From positions 31,274,113 to 31,338,112 of the forward strand of contig CM045987.1 of NCBI GenBank assembly GCA_025175895.1: 64,000 nucleotides of DNA, in the 5' to 3' direction. This DNA comes from Wurfbainia villosa. Its lineage: Eukaryota; Streptophyta; Magnoliopsida; Zingiberales; Zingiberaceae. The notes under the pieces are model-generated. The model searched no databases and was not told the DNA's origin. It saw only the letters and a program-made list of their open reading frames with translations. Both the position numbers and the translations under genes were made by a program. Below, piece by piece: positions 10,982-21,054 of the stretch (its first letter is position 1; each line of letters begins with the position of its first letter).

Positions 10982-11645
10982 TGTTGGTGCAATCGACCCA
11001 GGTCACGATTGACCAGACTTGAGTTGGACTCGAGTATTGTTTTGATGTTGGACAATATTTTGGGGAGATTGTTGGTGCAATCGCTCCGGGTCATGATTGA
11101 TCAGACTCTAGTTTGACTCGAGTGGTATTTTGATGGTTGACAATGGTTTGACCATTGTTTGACTATATGGTTGACATGGGGTTGACCATATGATGGAGAA
11201 GTCCAAGTTTTGTGTACTTGGCATAAAAAGTCCAAGTCATGGGTACTTGGCATGGAAAGTCCAAGCATGGGTCTTGGCAAGGGAAAGTTCAAGCTTGAGT
11301 CTTGGCAAATGAAAAGTCCAATATGGGTTGGCAAAGAAAGTCCAAGGGGTGATATTGGCAGCGTAAAGTCTAAGGGAGGAGTCTTAGCAGCATAATTCCA
11401 ATAGTTGGCGATGTAAAGTCCAAGCGGGAGTCTTGACAAATGGAAAGTCCAACATGGGTTGGCAAAGGAAGTCCAAGGGGTGATATTGGCAGCGTAAAGT
11501 CCAAGGGTGGAGTCTTGGCAGCATAAGTCCAATGGTTGACGACATAAAGTCCAAGCGGGAGTCTTGGCAGCATAAGCTTAATGTGCCTTAGCGGAGTAGA
11601 CCACGTTAGCATGACAATAGCTAATGGAAGCACCTAAAGGCTAGC
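10982..11645 (+). repeat. 3' LTR of element 2c, truncated, with duplicated LTR start
   Basis: Starts TGTTGGTGCAATCGACCC like LTR 2a. The first 88 bp are followed at 11070 by a second TGTTGGTGCAATCG start, itself preceded by TTTGGGGAGAT, a purine tract. Then comes the CCAAG/CTTGG hairpin array (11190-11560). The LTR breaks off at CTAGC (11645), where minus-strand copia gag sequence begins. ORFs on both strands across the array (11101-11633) are repeat artefacts. Confidence 0.8.
11190..11560 (+). repeat. Tandem hairpin array in LTR 2c
   Basis: About ten units of 30-45 bp, each with a CCAAG- or CCAA-type left arm, a short loop and a CTTGG/TTGG right arm, joined by GCA(N)AAAGT. Also present in the LTRs of 2a and 2b. 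Confidence 0.8.
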
Positions 11646-11739
11646 ACTCCATTCGTCTTTTCCAGTAGGAAAAGTCCTCTTTGTTGAAGAGAGGAGGGCG
11701 AACGGTGTTGTATCCCTCTAAGTGTGACATTATTAACAA

Positions 11740-12730
11740 GATATTTTCTAAGTGCAAAATATTAAATTAAATATTTTCTAAGGCAGGAAAATTAAAACAA
11801 ATATTTTCTAAGGCAAAAAAAATTAAAACAAATATTTTCTAAAATGTAGAAAATGAATTTTAAATATCTAAATGCAGAAAATAAATTTTAAATATTCTAA
11901 AATGCAGAAATTGAATTTTAAATATTCTAAAATGCAGAAAATAAATTTTAAATATTCTAAAATGCAAAAAATTATTTTAAATAATCTAAAATTCAGAAAA
12001 TTATTTTAAATAATATAAAATGCAGAAAATTATTTTAAATAATCTAAAATGCAGAAAATAATTTTAAATATTCTAAATGCAGAAAATAAATTTTAAATAT
12101 TCTAAAATACAGAAAATAAATTTTAAATATTCTAAAATGTAGAAAATTATTTTAAATATTCTAAAATGCAGAAAATGAATTTTAAATATTCTAAAATCAA
12201 AAAAATATTTTAAATATTCTAAAATGTAGAAAATTATTTTAAATAATCTAAAATGCAGAAAATTATTTTAAGTAATGTAAAATGTAGAAAATGAATTTTA
12301 AATATTCTAAAATGTAGAAAATTATTTTTAATTAAGCAAATATACAGAAATTTAATTAACTAAATATGCAAAAAATTAATTAACTAAATATGAAGAAAAA
12401 TATGCAGAAAATTAATTCAATAAATATGAAGAAAAATTAATTAACTAAATATGAAGAAAAATTAATAACTAATTATGAAGAAAAATTAATTAACTAAATG
12501 TGCAGAAAAATAAATAACTAAATATGCATAAAATTAATTAACTAAATATGCAGAAAAATTAATTAACTAAATATGTAGAAAAATTAATTAACTAAATATG
12601 TAGAAAATTAATTAACTAAATATTTAATGCAAGAAAAATTATTCTAAATTATTTAATGCAGAAAAAATATTCTAAATTATTTAATGAAGAAAAAAATTCT
12701 TCTAAATTATTCTAAAGCAAAAAATATTCT
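11740..12730 (-). repeat. AT-rich minisatellite in the leader of copia 4a
   Basis: Two adjacent arrays share the word TGCAGAAAA. At 11740-12330 the unit is about 27-29 bp (AAAATGCAGAAAATTATTTT, then AAATAATCT and variants). At about 12335-12625 the unit is about 25 bp (TTAATTAACTAAATATGCAG). A degenerate tail runs to 12730. Together they fill most of the space between PBS and gag. Confidence 0.85.
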
Positions 12731-12784
12731 AAAACTCACAATGGCAGTTGCATTAATTCGGAGCGCCCCCGCTCTGATACTAAT

Positions 12785-14065
12785 TCTAGGACCTTATTTC
12801 TCCGAGAGAGGGGGTGAATCTCGAAGTTTAAAAAATTTATTATAATTTTTAAAATAATTTAGAATATTTGAAAACTATTGTAAGTATGTAGCGGAAATGA
12901 AAAATACTAACACTTTATTTTACTTGGTTCACAACCCTAACTGGGTTGCTAGTCCAAGGCTCGTAGCTCTTCCGAGAGCTACCTCGATGGGCAATCACTA
13001 ACTTCCCTATGACTCGAGAACTCTCGACTTCAGAGGGTTTCACTTTTTACAAATATTTGACATGGGTAACACACTACCCACTCTTGAAGTTATGTACAAT
13101 AAGCAAAAATATGAATAAACAAAATTACAAGACGTTATACCAATACTTAAAGATGGTTGAGGAAGTCGCAGAGTGTCGGAAGGTCGCTTTGTTGTGGAAT
13201 AAGAATTTTCATGGATGAGCAGAAATTTCAACAGCACTTCGACGTAGATTGGATGTTTTGCTCGGATCCCGTCAATCACATATTTTATAAACCTTTTCTA
13301 GTCGACTGGAATGTCTCCCAGTCGACTCCACATCATCTTGTCGATATGGAATTCGTAGTCTTCCAATCGACTGAAACCTCTCCAATCGACTCCATGTCAC
13401 CCCGCATTGCATCGAGAAATTTTCCTCTTCAGTCAACTTAAATCCTTTCCATCTGCATTGCACGATCTTCGATCGATCACCAGCTGATCTTTCCAAATAG
13501 GTATCCCGTTGACTGATCCATATCCAATCGATTGGACTTCAGTCGACTTGAATCCATTCAGTTGACTGATCCTTGCAAAACAGGATTAACACAAATATAA
13601 AATGTGTTAGCAGTAGTAATACTGCTTGATCTCGACTACTAATTCTCACGTAGACTTTTCGTCGTATCGACGCCTAGCTTTGTACCCCTATAGAGGACTC
13701 GGCCTCACCTCTTAACTCGAGGCTTACCTAGCGGACTTACCACTCTTGACATCTGATTTGACCCATCAAAACTTTCACCAGCTGTCTGGTCTGCATGACC
13801 CAGCTAGACTTTTCGCCGATTGTCCGGTCTCCTGACCCAACTGGTCTTCATGTCAAATGTTTGGTCCATGCGACCTATCTGGACTTCATGCTTAGTGTTC
13901 GGTCCTCCTGATCTGTCAAGATACTTGCCTAGTATCCAGTCAACACTACCTACTAGGACTTCTTGTTAAGCCTGCACACTTAACACTAATATTAGAACAC
14001 AAGTGAATTCTAACTTTTAACTATGGTTCATACATCAAAACTGAGTGATGCTCACTGCATCAACA
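12785..14065 (-). repeat. 5' LTR of copia 4a (1281 bp)
   Basis: Element orientation begins TGTTGATGCAG (complement at 14065) and ends next to the PBS at 12785, where the expected CA has become GA. It has near copies of CAGTCGACTG (13298-13600) and a repeated pyrimidine-rich set of GTCTGGTC/GACCCAGCT units (13780-13960). The segment at 12900-13000 (GGTTCACAACCCTA, TCGTAGCTCT, AGAGCTACCTCGATGGG) is nearly identical to 29810-29875 in LTR 4b. ORFs at 13009-13496 are not genes. Confidence 0.8.
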
Positions 14066-14673
14066 TTCGACAAAAAAATTTACAACGAATTATTAAATCA
14101 TTGCAAATTCTGCAATGAATTCATATTTCATTGCAAAATTTTACGATAAATTTTATTTTTCATCACAAAATTGGCGACAAAAATTAAATTCGTTGCCAAA
14201 TTGGTGACAAATATTAAATTCATCGCAAATTTCCTAATTCTTGCCAGTCTCTTTTTCGCCGAATAATTGAAAATGTCCGATGAAAATATTTCATCACTAA
14301 ATTTGCCGGAATATTTACAACAAATTCTAGATTCGTTTCAAAATTTCCAATGAAAATGGAATTTATCACAGAGTTTGCATCGAATCCCAATTTCTTTGCA
14401 AATTCTACGATGAATTTATATTTTGTTGCAAAATTTTGCAACGAAATTTATTTTTCGACTCAAATTTGCAATGAAAAATCAAATTCGTTGCAAAACTGTG
14501 ATGAAATTTAATTTGTTACAAATGTTCTTATATTTGCAATAAAAAAACTTTTGTTGGAAATTTTGTTACTAACTTGCGACAATTTAACAATTCATCGCAA
14601 ATTTTATTGCAAATTTGTAACAAATTATTTTCATTGCTAAATTTCATAGTTATTTTGATGTATTTTTTTAGTG
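14066..14673. mobile_element. CACTA-like DNA transposon end fragment
   Basis: About 600 bp packed with degenerate inverted and direct copies of TTCGTTGC/GCAACGAA-type words (ATTCGTTGCAAAATT, GCGACAAAAATT, CATCGCAAATTT), as in the subterminal repeats of plant CACTA (En/Spm) elements. It ends TTTTTTTAGTG at 14663-14673, matching a CACTA terminus read from the other strand, exactly where copia integrase coding sequence resumes. The other end was removed by copia 4a. The minus ORF 14220-14441 is a repeat artefact. Confidence 0.6.
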
Positions 14674-14822
14674 TTTATATTTTAAGAATTTTATCCATGT
14701 GAACCTAGAGTAATCATCTACTATTACCAAACAATACAAGTTTCCATTTAGTGATTTTACTCCATCTGAATTGAATAAATCTAAATGGATTAATTCAAGT
14801 ATTGAGGTTGTCCAACTTTGAT
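14674..14822 (-). pseudogene. pol: Copia integrase, start of catalytic core (element 4b), fragment
   Basis: Minus-strand frame reads about 49 residues: SWTTSILELIHLDLFNSDG, then a stretch with NLYCLVIVDDYSRFTWIKFL. The LIHLDL and VIVDDYSR motifs are hallmarks of the copia integrase core and include the first two catalytic acidic positions (HLD, DDY). It is cut on one side by the gypsy solo LTR (14834) and on the other by the CACTA-like fragment (14673). Its upstream protein part resumes at 25634, after the solo LTR, with the target duplication GTTTA on both sides. Confidence 0.85.
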
Positions 14823-16008
14823 TAGTTAGTTTATGTCACGCCCCGAGAGTATAATTGTCCATCGACCGGATGGTACCCTCTAGTGACAATATAAGATATA
14901 ACACTGATACAAGGCCAATATAGTTACTGATACACACAAATCATAAATCACAATGAAATAACATTGACAAATAATAGAAATACAAAGGCAAAGCTGCACT
15001 CTGGAGTGACTTTGACGCAACAAGAAAACATAATCGAAACCAACATCCAAATTGAATCCATAATAAAGGCCAAATACATAGCAACAACATATACCAAAAT
15101 GTGGAAACAATACAGAATAAACTTCAAAACATTCAATCCATCATAATACAATATCAATATGAAATAAAATCCAAACACTCGGTGTGAGATGGGATCAGCT
15201 GGCGGAGCTCTGAGCACCCAAAAAATCTTCTACCTGCTACCTGGGCGACGGGGAAACCAATGGTCTATGGTGGTGAGTATAAGACTCAGTGGTATAAGAA
15301 AGATAATGCATGAACATCATATAAATATATAGAGATCAACAGGTATACAGTAAAGGCAATAACAAATAATCATCAGTATAAATCTAATCAATGCATATAC
15401 CAACCTGACTCACCAGATATAACATAATGTACTAACATACCTGAAGGTCTATAATGATATAACTCATAATAACCTGACAAGTATACAAGAATATAACACA
15501 TACGAATAACATACATGAACAATATCACACCTGTGATTAACTCATATTCATATGAACAACGTATAATCAAATGTATCAACATGATCCATCCAATGCAATA
15601 TCATAATGATAATCCAATGCATATAACCAACCCGATCCACTAGGTATAGTGAATAACTAACAGGGATCCACGCCGATCATAACCATAACCAACTGCACCA
15701 CATATAATAGTATATAACATGCAAATGGTATGTATGATGATGTACAAACATATGCAACAATCATAGCTCAATCATATGCAACATATCACAAGCATATGCA
15801 CTATGCATCAAACATATATGTATGTGCCACCACACATGGCAATGCATAAGCATGGTCATTGCCTGCACACTCCGCTAGCTACCACAACCCTAGTGTCGCC
15901 TAAGTAGCACAATAGGATAACTGTCCCAACTCTAGCTACCACTACTCTCGAGTGACCGAATGGGAAGTATGAGTAAGTAGCTAGCTACAGGCTACAGAAT
16001 GGGGATCT

Positions 16009-17426
16009 TGTTGGTGCAATCGGCCCAGGTCACGATTGACCAAGACTCGAGTTTTGACTCGAGTGATGTTTTGATGTTTCGACAAAAACATATGACAATG
16101 TAATTGTCATGGGAAAGTCCAAGTCTTGTGTACTTGGCATGGAAAGTCCAAGTGGAACACTTGGCATTTGGTAAAGTCCAAGTCTTGAGTACTTGGCATG
16201 AAAAGTCCAAGTGGGACACTTGGCACAGGGAAAGTCCAAGCATGGTCTTGGTATTTGAGAAGTCCAACATGGGTTGGCAAGGGAAAGTCCAAGCATGGTC
16301 TTGGCATTTGTAAAAGTCCAACATGGGTTGGCAAGGGAAAGTCCAAGCTTGAGTCTTGGCATGAGAAGTCCAAGGGGTTTGATATTGGCTGCGTAAAGTC
16401 CAAGCGGGAGTCTTGGCAGCATAAGTCCAATGTTTGGCGGCGTAAAGTCTAAGAGGAGTCTTGGCGGCGTAAGTCCAATATGCCTTGGCGGTGTAGACAC
16501 CGTTAGCATGACATAGCCGAGGGAAGCACCTGGAGGCTAGCGCGATGGATGAACAAGTCATGGATGACTTGGAGGGATCCGAGAGGCGTGAGGATGATGG
16601 AGATGGATAGAAGGCTTAGGTCTAGGCTAAGGGTGGTCTAGCAAGTATGGGGGCACCATACTTGAGTTAAAACCTCTCGATGGCGATCGAATCGACGGTC
16701 GATCGCGGCACGACTTCAAGGGTCGACTCGATTGCCAAATCCCAATGTCGAGCACAGAATGCTCCTTAGCCGACAGGCCAGTCGGCTACGGGCGCTGGCA
16801 GTCGACTGCCAAGAGATCCATTGAAGTTTTTCCAGTATGGATTGAGCCATTGTCTCATGACAACAGTGACATCAGTCGACTGGTGACTTATGGCAGTCGA
16901 CTGATAGGCAGAAATCCAGGTCGTGCGCAAGGATAAAAGGAGCTCGACGGGAGGGTTTTTGGCATCAGTTCAAAAGGGGTTTTCTTAGACAATTTGAAGG
17001 GAAATTGTTGGTGCTCTTCCAGTCCTTCAAGGCTAGTCCAAGGCAACCAAAGTTCTCTTGTAAAGTAGTTTTCTTTACTTGCATTATAATTCATTGTTGT
17101 AATTGCTTGTATCTATTTCTTATTGTTGTAAGAATAGTTTGTAAGAGGTTTCTCCACCTCCGACTTGTGTCGAGAAGGAGTATTTGTGGTTAGTGATTGC
17201 ATTGGCATCGCTAGAGCTCTTTAGAGCTCGATCCGTGGAGTAGGAACCGGTTCGGTTCCAAACCACGTTATATCCTTGCGTTTGTGTGTTTGTGTTTTCG
17301 TTACCGCTTTATTATCTTTGTTTCCGCTGCGCTAACGAAATTGTAGAGACGAACACGCGATCGAATTCCATCTACGGATGGTCAAACGCTATTCACCCCC
17401 CTCTAGCCGTTACAAAGATCCTAACA
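16009..17426 (+). repeat. 5' LTR of element 2a (1418 bp)
   Basis: TGTTGGTGCAATCGGCCC ... AAGATCCTAACA. Modules in order: LTR start, hairpin array (16112-16475), GAGGCGTGAGG segment, palindrome zone (about 16680-16905) much eroded, TATA-like GATAAAAG at 16932-16939, then R/U5 with GTAAAGTAGTTTTCTTTACTTG and the ATTCACCCCCC motif before the end. Differs from the 3' LTR mainly by about 130 bp missing in the palindrome zone. Confidence 0.9.
16112..16475 (+). repeat. Tandem hairpin array in LTR 2a
   Basis: About twelve units. Examples: CCAAGT (16119-16124) with ACTTGG (16132-16137); CCAAGTG (16148-16154), loop GAA, CACTTGG (16158-16164); CCAAGTG (16207-16213), loop GGA, CACTTGG (16217-16223); CCAAC (16264-16268) with GTTGG (16273-16277). 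The change from CCAAG/CTTGG to CCAAC/GTTGG is compensated in both arms. The second LTR has the same array at 21158-21520. Confidence 0.9.
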
Positions 17427-17428
17427 AG

Positions 17429-17440
17429 TGGTATCAGAGC
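17429..17440 (+). other. Primer-binding site of element 2a
   Basis: TGGTATCAGAGC, exact complement of the initiator tRNA-Met 3' end, two bases after the LTR. Confidence 0.9.
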
Positions 17441-17500
17441 CTGGGGCTCTTCTACGGACTAAATGCCGGGAGCTAAGACAAAAGACGCTAGAGGGTGAAG

Positions 17501-18613
17501 ATGGAAGAACCATTGGGATGGGACATCAACACCCCAATTCCGTATTCCTTATATGGACAAGAAGGATTTCGACAATGGAAGGCGAGAATTGAGGACTTCC
17601 TAATGATGAGAGACCTTGAGGAGTGGTCCGCTTTGATGGAAGGGTTTGAATATCCTAAGGGACCAAAGGGAGGGTTTCTCAAGAAGAAGAAATGGAGTGA
17701 GGAGCAACTCCGACAATTCGATAAAAACAAGAAGGTAATCAAACTTATTTTTGATCTAATTCCTAATGACCTCTTGTGTAGCCTAGGTGACCTTGAGGAT
17801 TGTAAAGACGCCAAGGAGGTATGGAACAAATTGACAAAATTCCATGAAGAGTCTCATTCAATCCATGAAGACAAGGAGGATGAAGAAGAGAGTTCATCCT
17901 CAAGTGAAAGTGAGGAATCGGAAGTTGAGATGGAGTCAACTTCCGGATCGGAGAAAGAAAAGGTGGAAGAAGTAGAAGAAGCATCCACTTCTAGGATTGA
18001 GGAGGAGAGACCATCCTCCACACCGAGGCAATCTCAAGAGAAGCCATCCACCTCCGGGAGAGATAAAGAATCCACTCCGGGGCCTACAACCACTCTAGGT
18101 AACTCAAGCAATTCAGTTTTAAACAAAAATTATATAATTTGCTTTGAGTGTAGGGAATCCGGGCACTACAAGAGTAAGTGCCCAAAAAGGGTAAAGAAGG
18201 CTCAACCGACACCAAAAGTCAAGGATGCCGGTCCCCAAAGTCAAAAGAGCAAGGAGCATATCATATGCTTCAAGTGCAACTCAAAGGGGCATTACCGGAG
18301 TCATTGCCCAAGGGGGAAGAAGAAAGGGCAAGAAGAAGCAACACAAGTAGGGGGAGCCTCCAAGGTAAACCCTAAGGTAAAATTTATTAATGCACCTTCA
18401 ATTTCTAGGGATAAGAAGCATGCTAGGAATAATTTTAATAGTCTTGCTATTGTACATGAAAAGCATGCTAGAAATAATAGACATATTTGTTTAGGTGCTA
18501 AGAGTGTCCACTTAGGAAATAAGAAGAAATTTGGGACTAATGTCCCTAAAAATATTTTACCTAGGGAATCTATCAAGAAAATAGGAGAACACCTAGGTTT
18601 CAATCCTAAATGA
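17501..18613 (+). CDS. gag: Gag of element 2a, main ORF with two zinc knuckles
   Basis: 370 codons; ATG at 17501 matches the start of Gag 2c (an in-frame GTG at 17495 is less likely). Residues 1-115 are the copia-type N-terminal domain (MEEPLGWDINTPIPYSLYG, FRQWKARIEDFLMM, VWNKLTKFHEES). Residues ~120-205 are an acidic Ser/Glu linker. Two CCHC knuckles follow, CFECRESGHYKSKC and CFKCNSKGHYRSHC, then a basic region (HARNN repeats, ICLGAKSVHLGNK). It ends after HLGFNPK at a TGA that corresponds to a sense position in 2c, so the family's Gag continued into the next ORF. It would coat and package element RNA in the cytoplasm. Best preserved gag of the window. Confidence 0.9.
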   Translation: MEEPLGWDINTPIPYSLYGQEGFRQWKARIEDFLMMRDLEEWSALMEGFEYPKGPKGGFLKKKKWSEEQLRQFDKNKKVIKLIFDLIPNDLLCSLGDLEDCKDAKEVWNKLTKFHEESHSIHEDKEDEEESSSSSESEESEVEMESTSGSEKEKVEEVEEASTSRIEEERPSSTPRQSQEKPSTSGRDKESTPGPTTTLGNSSNSVLNKNYIICFECRESGHYKSKCPKRVKKAQPTPKVKDAGPQSQKSKEHIICFKCNSKGHYRSHCPRGKKKGQEEATQVGGASKVNPKVKFINAPSISRDKKHARNNFNSLAIVHEKHARNNRHICLGAKSVHLGNKKKFGTNVPKNILPRESIKKIGEHLGFNPK

Positions 18614-18696
18614 ACTAGGCATATGCCTAGGAGTCCAATGCCCAAGAATTAAATCAAAATTCTAAAATTGGGCAACTAGAAAAGGAAAATCAAGTC

Positions 18697-19167
18697 TTGA
18701 GGTCAAGGCTTGAAAAGATGGAAAAGACCCTTGCAAAAATGCAAAATCTATTTAAAGGGTCAAATGATCAAACTCCTAGGTCAAAAAATCAAAGTCAACA
18801 CTTAAGACCTAAGGATCAAAAGTCATCCAAGGGCAAACCTAAGCACAAGGAAACCTATCACAATGTTCCATTTGATTATGGAACTAAACCTAAGAAAACC
18901 AAGGTCAATAGGGAAGTCATCCCTAGGGTTGACCAAAGGTTGTGCCTAGTGGCTAGGGTTTCTAGGAATCCTAGGGTTGCCACTAAGAAGGTTGCAAGTG
19001 GAGTTACCCCTAGAGTCAACCTAGGTAAGACCACAATGACCAAGGCTAACAAGCCTAGGAGGGTCATTAGGAAGGTATCTAGGGAGGTTATCCCTAAGGA
19101 ATACCTGATTAACCCTAGGAACTCAAATCGGTTTTGGGTTCCTAAGAGCGTAATTGATTCACGCTAG
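18697..19167 (+). pseudogene. gag: Gag C-terminal part of element 2a
   Basis: 156 codons, in a frame different from the main ORF. Opens in a short coiled coil (RSRLEKMEKTLAKMQ; the helix is readable upstream from about 18640), followed by a Lys-rich tail and the terminal motif NSNRFWVPKSVIDSR. A WVPKS motif at the Gag end also occurs in copia 4b (27.2 kb) just before its protease, supporting origin from a copia Gag-Pol reading frame. Separated from the knuckle part by the TGA at 18611 and a frame change. Confidence 0.75.
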
Positions 19168-21040
19168 ATGGGTTTAGGGTGTGCCAACCTTGATTGGATG
19201 GGTAGTTAACTCAACCATGGTAAAGGTGGCATTTTAGGATATTTTCAAGGTTATGGTTACCTTGGAAATAGATTTGAATAAATATCCTAAAAGATTTCAG
19301 GATGTGCCAATGCACTTTTTGAAATTAAGAAGAATCAATTAAATTGGCACAATTTAGATTTAGAGGTTAATGTGCCATTTTGGGTGTTTGGCACACTAGG
19401 GAGATTAAGGATAATATGGAAAAATATATCTAATTATATCAAATGGAAATTAATATTAAAATTTAGGTATTACTATACCTATATATTTTATATGTCATGC
19501 TTTGTTTGCCATATAACATGCCATGACATCATGTTTATTTTAATCATTTTATATGTCATGTTCATGTTTAGGATTAAGGTTTCAAATGTCATGTGTTTTT
19601 AGTTTTCATCTTATGCCATGACATCATGATTATGATCTTTTGCTTATTTATATCATCTCTTATGCCGTGATCATTTCATGCATTAAATTGATTGAAAATT
19701 GAGTTAAGGACAATGGCATGACTTGGAGTCCCATTTATAAGGGAATCAAGTAGAGTTGCCTTAGAAAATGCATGAACCCCTAGATTAAATGAACCAAAAC
19801 CCACATCTCACATCCAATGGACATGTATGTGTATTTATACACCCTAGATACATGTGAGATGCTAGGATATGAGTTAAGTTCAAGGTGTATAGTTTTTGCA
19901 TCTAGTTGAACTCAAATTCATATTAACCCAACATGTGGATCATTGGGAGAGCATGTGTACAAGTCATGTACATAGAGCCCAAGGAATATGATCCAAAATA
20001 AGGTTTTGAAAACATTTTAAAATCATTTTGAAAAACCTTGGTGAAGTCTATCTTTTGATAGCAATCACCATTGATAGAGTTGATACAAAGTAAGGCCAAA
20101 ACATTGAAAAGTTCAATGGTTTTGAGTTTTGTATCAAACTCACTATTTTATGGGTAAAGTAATTTTCAAACATTTTTCACCCATTGTATTGGTCATAGGT
20201 ATTATACGTATCAATTTTCGTGATTTTTCGATAAACGTATAATTATTTATGAATTCCCAAATCTCATTTTTGATAATTGAAAATCGGATTTTTCAATGAT
20301 CGCCTATAGTGGCAATGATCGATAGTTCAATGATCGATTAATCACTCGACTGATTGCCTGATTTCGGGATAAACAAGCTTGTCTAACTCGATTTCAGCTG
20401 CGGTTAAGGTCCCTAACCACTCCTAACCCTAAGATATGCTTTGGGAAGCATGATGAAGGGTGACAATCCATTGGATATGGATTAGGAGAGTTGTTTAGGG
20501 TTTGTATCAATGTTAAGGTGTTGGAAAGTTCTATGTTGAACTTAGAACCTTAATTTTGATGGTTTAGAGTTCCTATTGGCTTAGGGGCTTCCCAAAGTCA
20601 TTGTTGGTGCAATGGTCAAGGGGGAGCAAGCCTTTAGGGGGAGGTATCCATCTTGGGATGATAGATGTATTTTTTCTCCTTGAAGAGGAGAAGTTATTGG
20701 AAGAGTATCATCAATTGGGAAAATTAATGGGTTTTTGATACCCAATTTTGAAATTGGGAGAGAGTATAGGATTTCCTCTCTTGAGTGATATGTGACTTAT
20801 CACTAGGAAGATGGTAGGCATCCTAGGTATTTATTTTTGGATCGAGGGGGAGATGGTAAGATCTCATTGGGACATGAGACATTGACCTCCTTGGAGAGAA
20901 AACCTTTTTGATGTTAGTCAAAAAGGGGGAGAATGTTTGGGGGAGACCATTTGGAGAGTGTTTACCAATTTGGGATAATTGGTAAGGGATTTGAGTTAGT
21001 GGTCTAACTCAAATGATTTGTTTGGTTTTTGTCAAACATC
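19168..21040 (+). other. Non-coding 3' internal region of element 2a
   Basis: 1.9 kb without a plausible ORF; conserved with 2c and 2b. Purine tracts occur at about 20620 (AAGGGGGAGCAAG), 20845 (GAGGGGGAGATGG) and 20922 (CAAAAAGGGGGAGAAT) before the terminal tract at 21041. ATCATG-rich around 19500-19700. Confidence 0.6.
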
Positions 21041-21054
21041 AAAAAGGGGGAGAT
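21041..21054 (+). other. Polypurine tract of element 2a
   Basis: AAAAAGGGGGAGAT, immediately before TGTTGGTGC of the 3' LTR. Confidence 0.9.

Larger units (their letters stand above)
6434..11645 (+). mobile_element. Gag-only LTR retrotransposon, copy 2c, truncated at both ends
   Basis: Partial 5' LTR (6434-7431), PBS, gag remains (7498-9076), 1.9 kb non-coding region with several purine tracts, polypurine tract and partial 3' LTR (10982-11645). No pol. The 5' LTR is cut where element 1a inserted; the 3' LTR stops where copia 4a begins. Same plan as the near-complete copy 2a at 16009-22604. Confidence 0.85.
11646..14065 (-). mobile_element. Copia retrotransposon 4a, 5' part only
   Basis: Minus strand: 5' LTR (14065-12785), PBS (12783-12767, TTAGTATCAGAGCGGGGG), a 1-kb AT-rich leader made of minisatellite repeats, and the first recognisable part of gag at about 11700-11650, which reads EGYNTVRPPLFNKEDFSYWK, the usual start of a copia Gag. 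The rest is missing at the junction with LTR 2c. Element 4b (25.6-30.15 kb) has the same LTR and the same Gag start. Confidence 0.8.

Noticed and set aside
16112..16475. Hairpin array as a CRISPR array
   Set aside because: Plant nuclear sequence; units are contiguous, vary in both arms and have no unique spacers of constant length.
15992..16561. Long ORFs on both strands (up to 191 aa, also 21032-21607 and 11101-11633)
   Set aside because: They read through the hairpin arrays, whose unit length happens to keep frames open; frames differ between copies and no known domain appears.
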